In this document: positions 6,009 through 7,655 of the stretch, one piece after another
Position numbering within the stretch: position 1 is the stretch's first letter
How the letters are laid out: the number at the start of each line of letters is the position of its first letter
Assembly: GCA_051000715.1 (NCBI GenBank)
Contig: JBPCOB010000239.1
Span: 1-7,655, forward strand
DNA from: JBPCOB01 sp051000715
GTDB lineage: Bacteria > Actinomycetota > Actinomycetes > JALYNC01
Direction: 5' to 3'
Length of the DNA stretch: 7,655 nt
Made by a program: the position numbers and the translations under genes
The notes under the pieces: generated by a model
Databases searched by the model: none
Told to the model about the DNA's origin: nothing
The model's input: the letters and a program-made list of their open reading frames with translations, nothing else

Positions 6009-6014
6009 GGGCCT

Positions 6015-6629
6015 GTGGAGACTGTGGTCTTGATCGTCGAGGATGATCTCGCTATTGGCGCGGAGCTGCTTACGGCGCTGCGTAGCGCGGGGTATGACGC
6101 GGTCTGGGCGGCATCGGGTGCTCAGGCGTTGGTTGCGGTGGACGCTGGTGGGGTGCCGGACCTCGTGCTTTTGGATTTGGGGCTTCCCGACGTTGAGGGT
6201 GTGTTGTTGTGCCGGCAGCTTCGGCAGCTGGCCCCGGACGCGGTGATCGTGGTGTTGACGGCGCGGACGGCGGAGTTTGGGGTGGTCGTGGCGTTGGACG
6301 CGGGCGCCGATGATTACCTGACCAAGCCGTTTCGGTTGGCGGAGCTGTTGGCTCGGCTCCGCGCGCATCTGCGTCGCCGGCCCGTGGCGGCCGCCGACGT
6401 GCGGCACCTCCTGGCGGGCCAGCTGCGGCTGGACCTCGGGGCCCGGCGGGCCTGGTTGGCCGGCCGGGAGCTTCAGCTGCGGGCCAAGGAGTTTGATCTG
6501 TTGGCGGTGCTGGTGGCCGCCGCGGGTGAGGCGGTGTCCCGGGAGCGGCTGATGGCCGAGGTGTGGGATGAGAACTGGTTCGGGTCGACGAAGACGCTAG
6601 ACGTGCCGATGGCCATGCCGGCGAGGTAG
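6015..6629 (+). CDS. OmpR/PhoB-type response regulator, C-terminus truncated
   Basis: A complete receiver domain occupies about residues 1-120: acidic pocket Glu9/Asp10/Asp11, phosphoacceptor Asp54 (LLDLGLPD), Thr82 and Lys104 (TKPF). The winged-helix effector domain begins near 128 and is canonical through VWDENWFGSTKTLDV (183-197). There it breaks. Family members continue with a recognition helix (HIAALRRKL-like) and a wing (VRGVGY-like), but here the frame reads PMAMPAR and stops at 204 residues instead of roughly 220-230. The break coincides with the 3' end of an opposite-strand recombinase gene, so insertion of a mobile element is the likely cause. The product could still be phosphorylated but should not bind DNA as the family does. 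No histidine kinase is present in the window. Leu is often TTG and Phe TTT, unlike the permease. Confidence 0.85.
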   Translation: METVVLIVEDDLAIGAELLTALRSAGYDAVWAASGAQALVAVDAGGVPDLVLLDLGLPDVEGVLLCRQLRQLAPDAVIVVLTARTAEFGVVVALDAGADDYLTKPFRLAELLARLRAHLRRRPVAAADVRHLLAGQLRLDLGARRAWLAGRELQLRAKEFDLLAVLVAAAGEAVSRERLMAEVWDENWFGSTKTLDVPMAMPAR

Positions 6630-7500
6630 GCGGCGACGCTGTGGGCGGCGTGGCGGTCGAGGTTCGCGCGGGCCATGTCGTAGCGGATGGTGGTGCGGGC
6701 GTCGGCGTGGCGCATCGCGTACTGCATGTCGCGTAGCGGGACGCCGCTGATCAGCCCGGCGGTGCAGAAGGTTCTGCGCAGGGTGTGCGGGCTGGCCGGG
6801 CTGGTTACGCCCGCCTCTCGGACGACCCGGTGCAGCAGCCGGCTCGCCGCCCCCCGGGTCAGCTTGTCGCCTTTCGCCGAGAGCAGGACCGGCCGTGGGT
6901 GCGGCCGTCGGTCGCGGCTTTGACGGCGCGGAGCACCGGGATCGGCAGGGGGATCTCGGCCGGCTTCGCGCCCTTCCCGAGCACCCGGAGCAGTTCGTAG
7001 CCGCCGGCGTAGCGCAGGTCGTCCACTCGGGCGTTGCAGGCTTCGCTGACCCGCCGGCCGAGCATGCCCAGCAGCGCGACGAGCGCGTGGGCGGTGGGAC
7101 TGTGCCGGCGGGCGGCGCTGGGCACGGCCGCGAACTCCAGCGGGTGCAGCACCGTGCGGCGCTGGCCTTCCCACGGCACCCGCGGCCGGGTCACCGCCCT
7201 CGTCGGGTCGGTCGCAACGAGCTCGTCGATGACCGCGTACCTGAACAGCCCGGCGACGGTCGACAGCCGGCGGCTAACCGTCGCGGGGGCATAGCCACGC
7301 GCTTCGAGGTCCCGCAGGTACAACTCCAGGTGCGGCCGACGGACGGCCAGCGGTAGCAGCTGGTGGTCGGCGCACCACTGCCAGAAGCACAGCAGATCAC
7401 GCCGGTACGCACTCAGGGTTGGCTCCCGGTAACGAGCCAAGAAACCCGCCACGGCGATCTCCGACGGCTCGATGACGGTAACGGGCAGGGCAGCGGACAT
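6473..7500 (-). pseudogene. Tyrosine recombinase/integrase, split by a frameshift
   Basis: This XerC/D-like tyrosine recombinase lies in two frames. Starting at ATG 7500 (ribosome binding site GGAAGGGA, 7506-7513, five-base spacer), the first 203 residues carry a core-binding SAM-like domain (about 12-95), Arg150 (GRRVSEA) and Lys176 (GKGAK). The frame is then lost and would stop at 6859. The family sequence resumes one base out of phase at 6892 with PVLLSAKGDKL and carries His239/Arg242 (HTLRR), His265 and Tyr274 (RYD). Restoring one base in the GGCC at 6891-6894 gives about 300 residues, the normal length, with all six catalytic residues. Family similarity ends with VAAYLAGMA near 6611. Beyond it the frame runs about 45 codons antisense through the response regulator to the stop at 6473. 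It is a pseudogene or a sequencing error. Confidence 0.8.
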
Positions 7501-7655
7501 GACAGTCCCTTCCAGAAAGAGGAAGACCCATGCTCGTGGGGCCTGCCGATCGCTGCACACCGCGACCAGGCAGACAGACACCTGTCAAGCGGCCGTCCCT
7601 ACCGCTTCTGGCCGTGCGGCGGTCGCCCGAGCGCAACGAGCGCTGATGGACGTGG
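6606..7655. mobile_element. Left end of an integrated element inserted in the response regulator gene
   Basis: Response regulator homology stops at about 6605, and the 3' end of an opposite-facing tyrosine recombinase starts at once. This is the usual arrangement at one attachment end of an integrative element or genomic island. The element would continue past the window edge. The likely attachment sequence overlaps the codons for GSTKTLDV (about 6580-6606). The second attachment copy is not in the window, so the boundary is inferred. Confidence 0.5.
7583..7588 (-). promoter_or_regulatory. TTGACA match upstream of the integrase
   Basis: A perfect -35 consensus, TTGACA on the minus strand, lies 82 bp before the integrase ATG. 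It overlaps a small repeat, GACAG-ACAC-CTGTC (7573-7586). No good -10 is present at 16-19 bp, so promoter use is doubtful. No gene was recognised in the remaining 7501-7655. Confidence 0.2.

Larger units (their letters stand above)
5586..6014. other. 429-bp stretch: palindromes and a possible leader ORF
   Basis: No recognised gene lies between the permease and the response regulator. A 6-bp stem with a 13-base loop (GCTGGC at 5598-5603, GCCAGC at 5617-5622) follows the permease stop but lacks a T-tract. Two notable palindromes at 5657-5676 and 5839-5858, and a small ORF at 5823, are listed separately. The frame that continues from the permease region to 5740 is a shadow of the permease. Confidence 0.5.

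Noticed and set aside
6889..6895. Programmed ribosomal frameshift in the integrase
   Set aside because: There is no slippery heptamer or homopolymer, only GGCC; a lost base in GGCCC is simpler. Tyrosine recombinases of this type are not known to me to use frameshifting.
6895..7356. 153-codon plus-strand frame opposite the integrase
   Set aside because: It is antisense to the integrase core-binding and catalytic region and has no recognisable domain.
1..7655. tRNA, rRNA, riboswitch or CRISPR array
   Set aside because: No cloverleaf, rRNA segment, regular spaced repeat or known riboswitch core was seen on either strand by eye. A covariance-model search would be the decisive test.

Overview
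The window reads as chromosome of a high-GC actinobacterium. Codon third positions are mostly G or C, GTG and TTG starts are common, and two genes start exactly where a leaderless transcript would. The ArsR-family regulator resembles mycobacterial KmtR (recalled homology, not searched). I cannot name the genus.

Left part (1-1658): a minus-strand MFS exporter gene (102-1373) with a GC-rich G5/C5/G5 repeat at its start. It is followed by a short gap holding a proline-rich plus-strand ORF of unknown meaning (1476-1658) that has a strong ribosome binding site. Centre (1610-3980): a metal-efflux locus. One ArsR/SmtB-type repressor and a CDF transporter with a His-rich N-terminus form an ATGA-overlapping minus-strand operon (3045 to 1610). 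A second CDF transporter of the same subfamily starts only 11 bp away on the plus strand (3057-3980). Palindromic sequence covering the start codons is the obvious candidate for a shared operator. The expected logic is that metal releases the repressor and both exporters are induced together. An ion-transporter-superfamily (ArsB/SLC13-like) permease (4374-5585) follows after a 393-bp gap with several hairpins.

Right part (5586-7655): a 429-bp stretch holds two sizeable palindromes and a possible leader ORF. Next comes an OmpR/PhoB-type response regulator (6015-6629) that loses its family sequence abruptly after the conserved NWFGSTKTLDV segment. At that point the 3' end of an oppositely oriented tyrosine recombinase begins. 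The recombinase has all six catalytic residues but is split by a one-base frameshift near 6892. The simplest reading is that an integrative element entered the regulator gene, cut off its recognition helix and wing, and continues past the right edge of the window.

The most promising points are the compact two-CDF/one-ArsR switch, with a start-codon ambiguity that decides whether the sensor has an N-terminal His pair, and the response-regulator/integrase junction as a likely attachment site. No CRISPR, rRNA or tRNA was seen.
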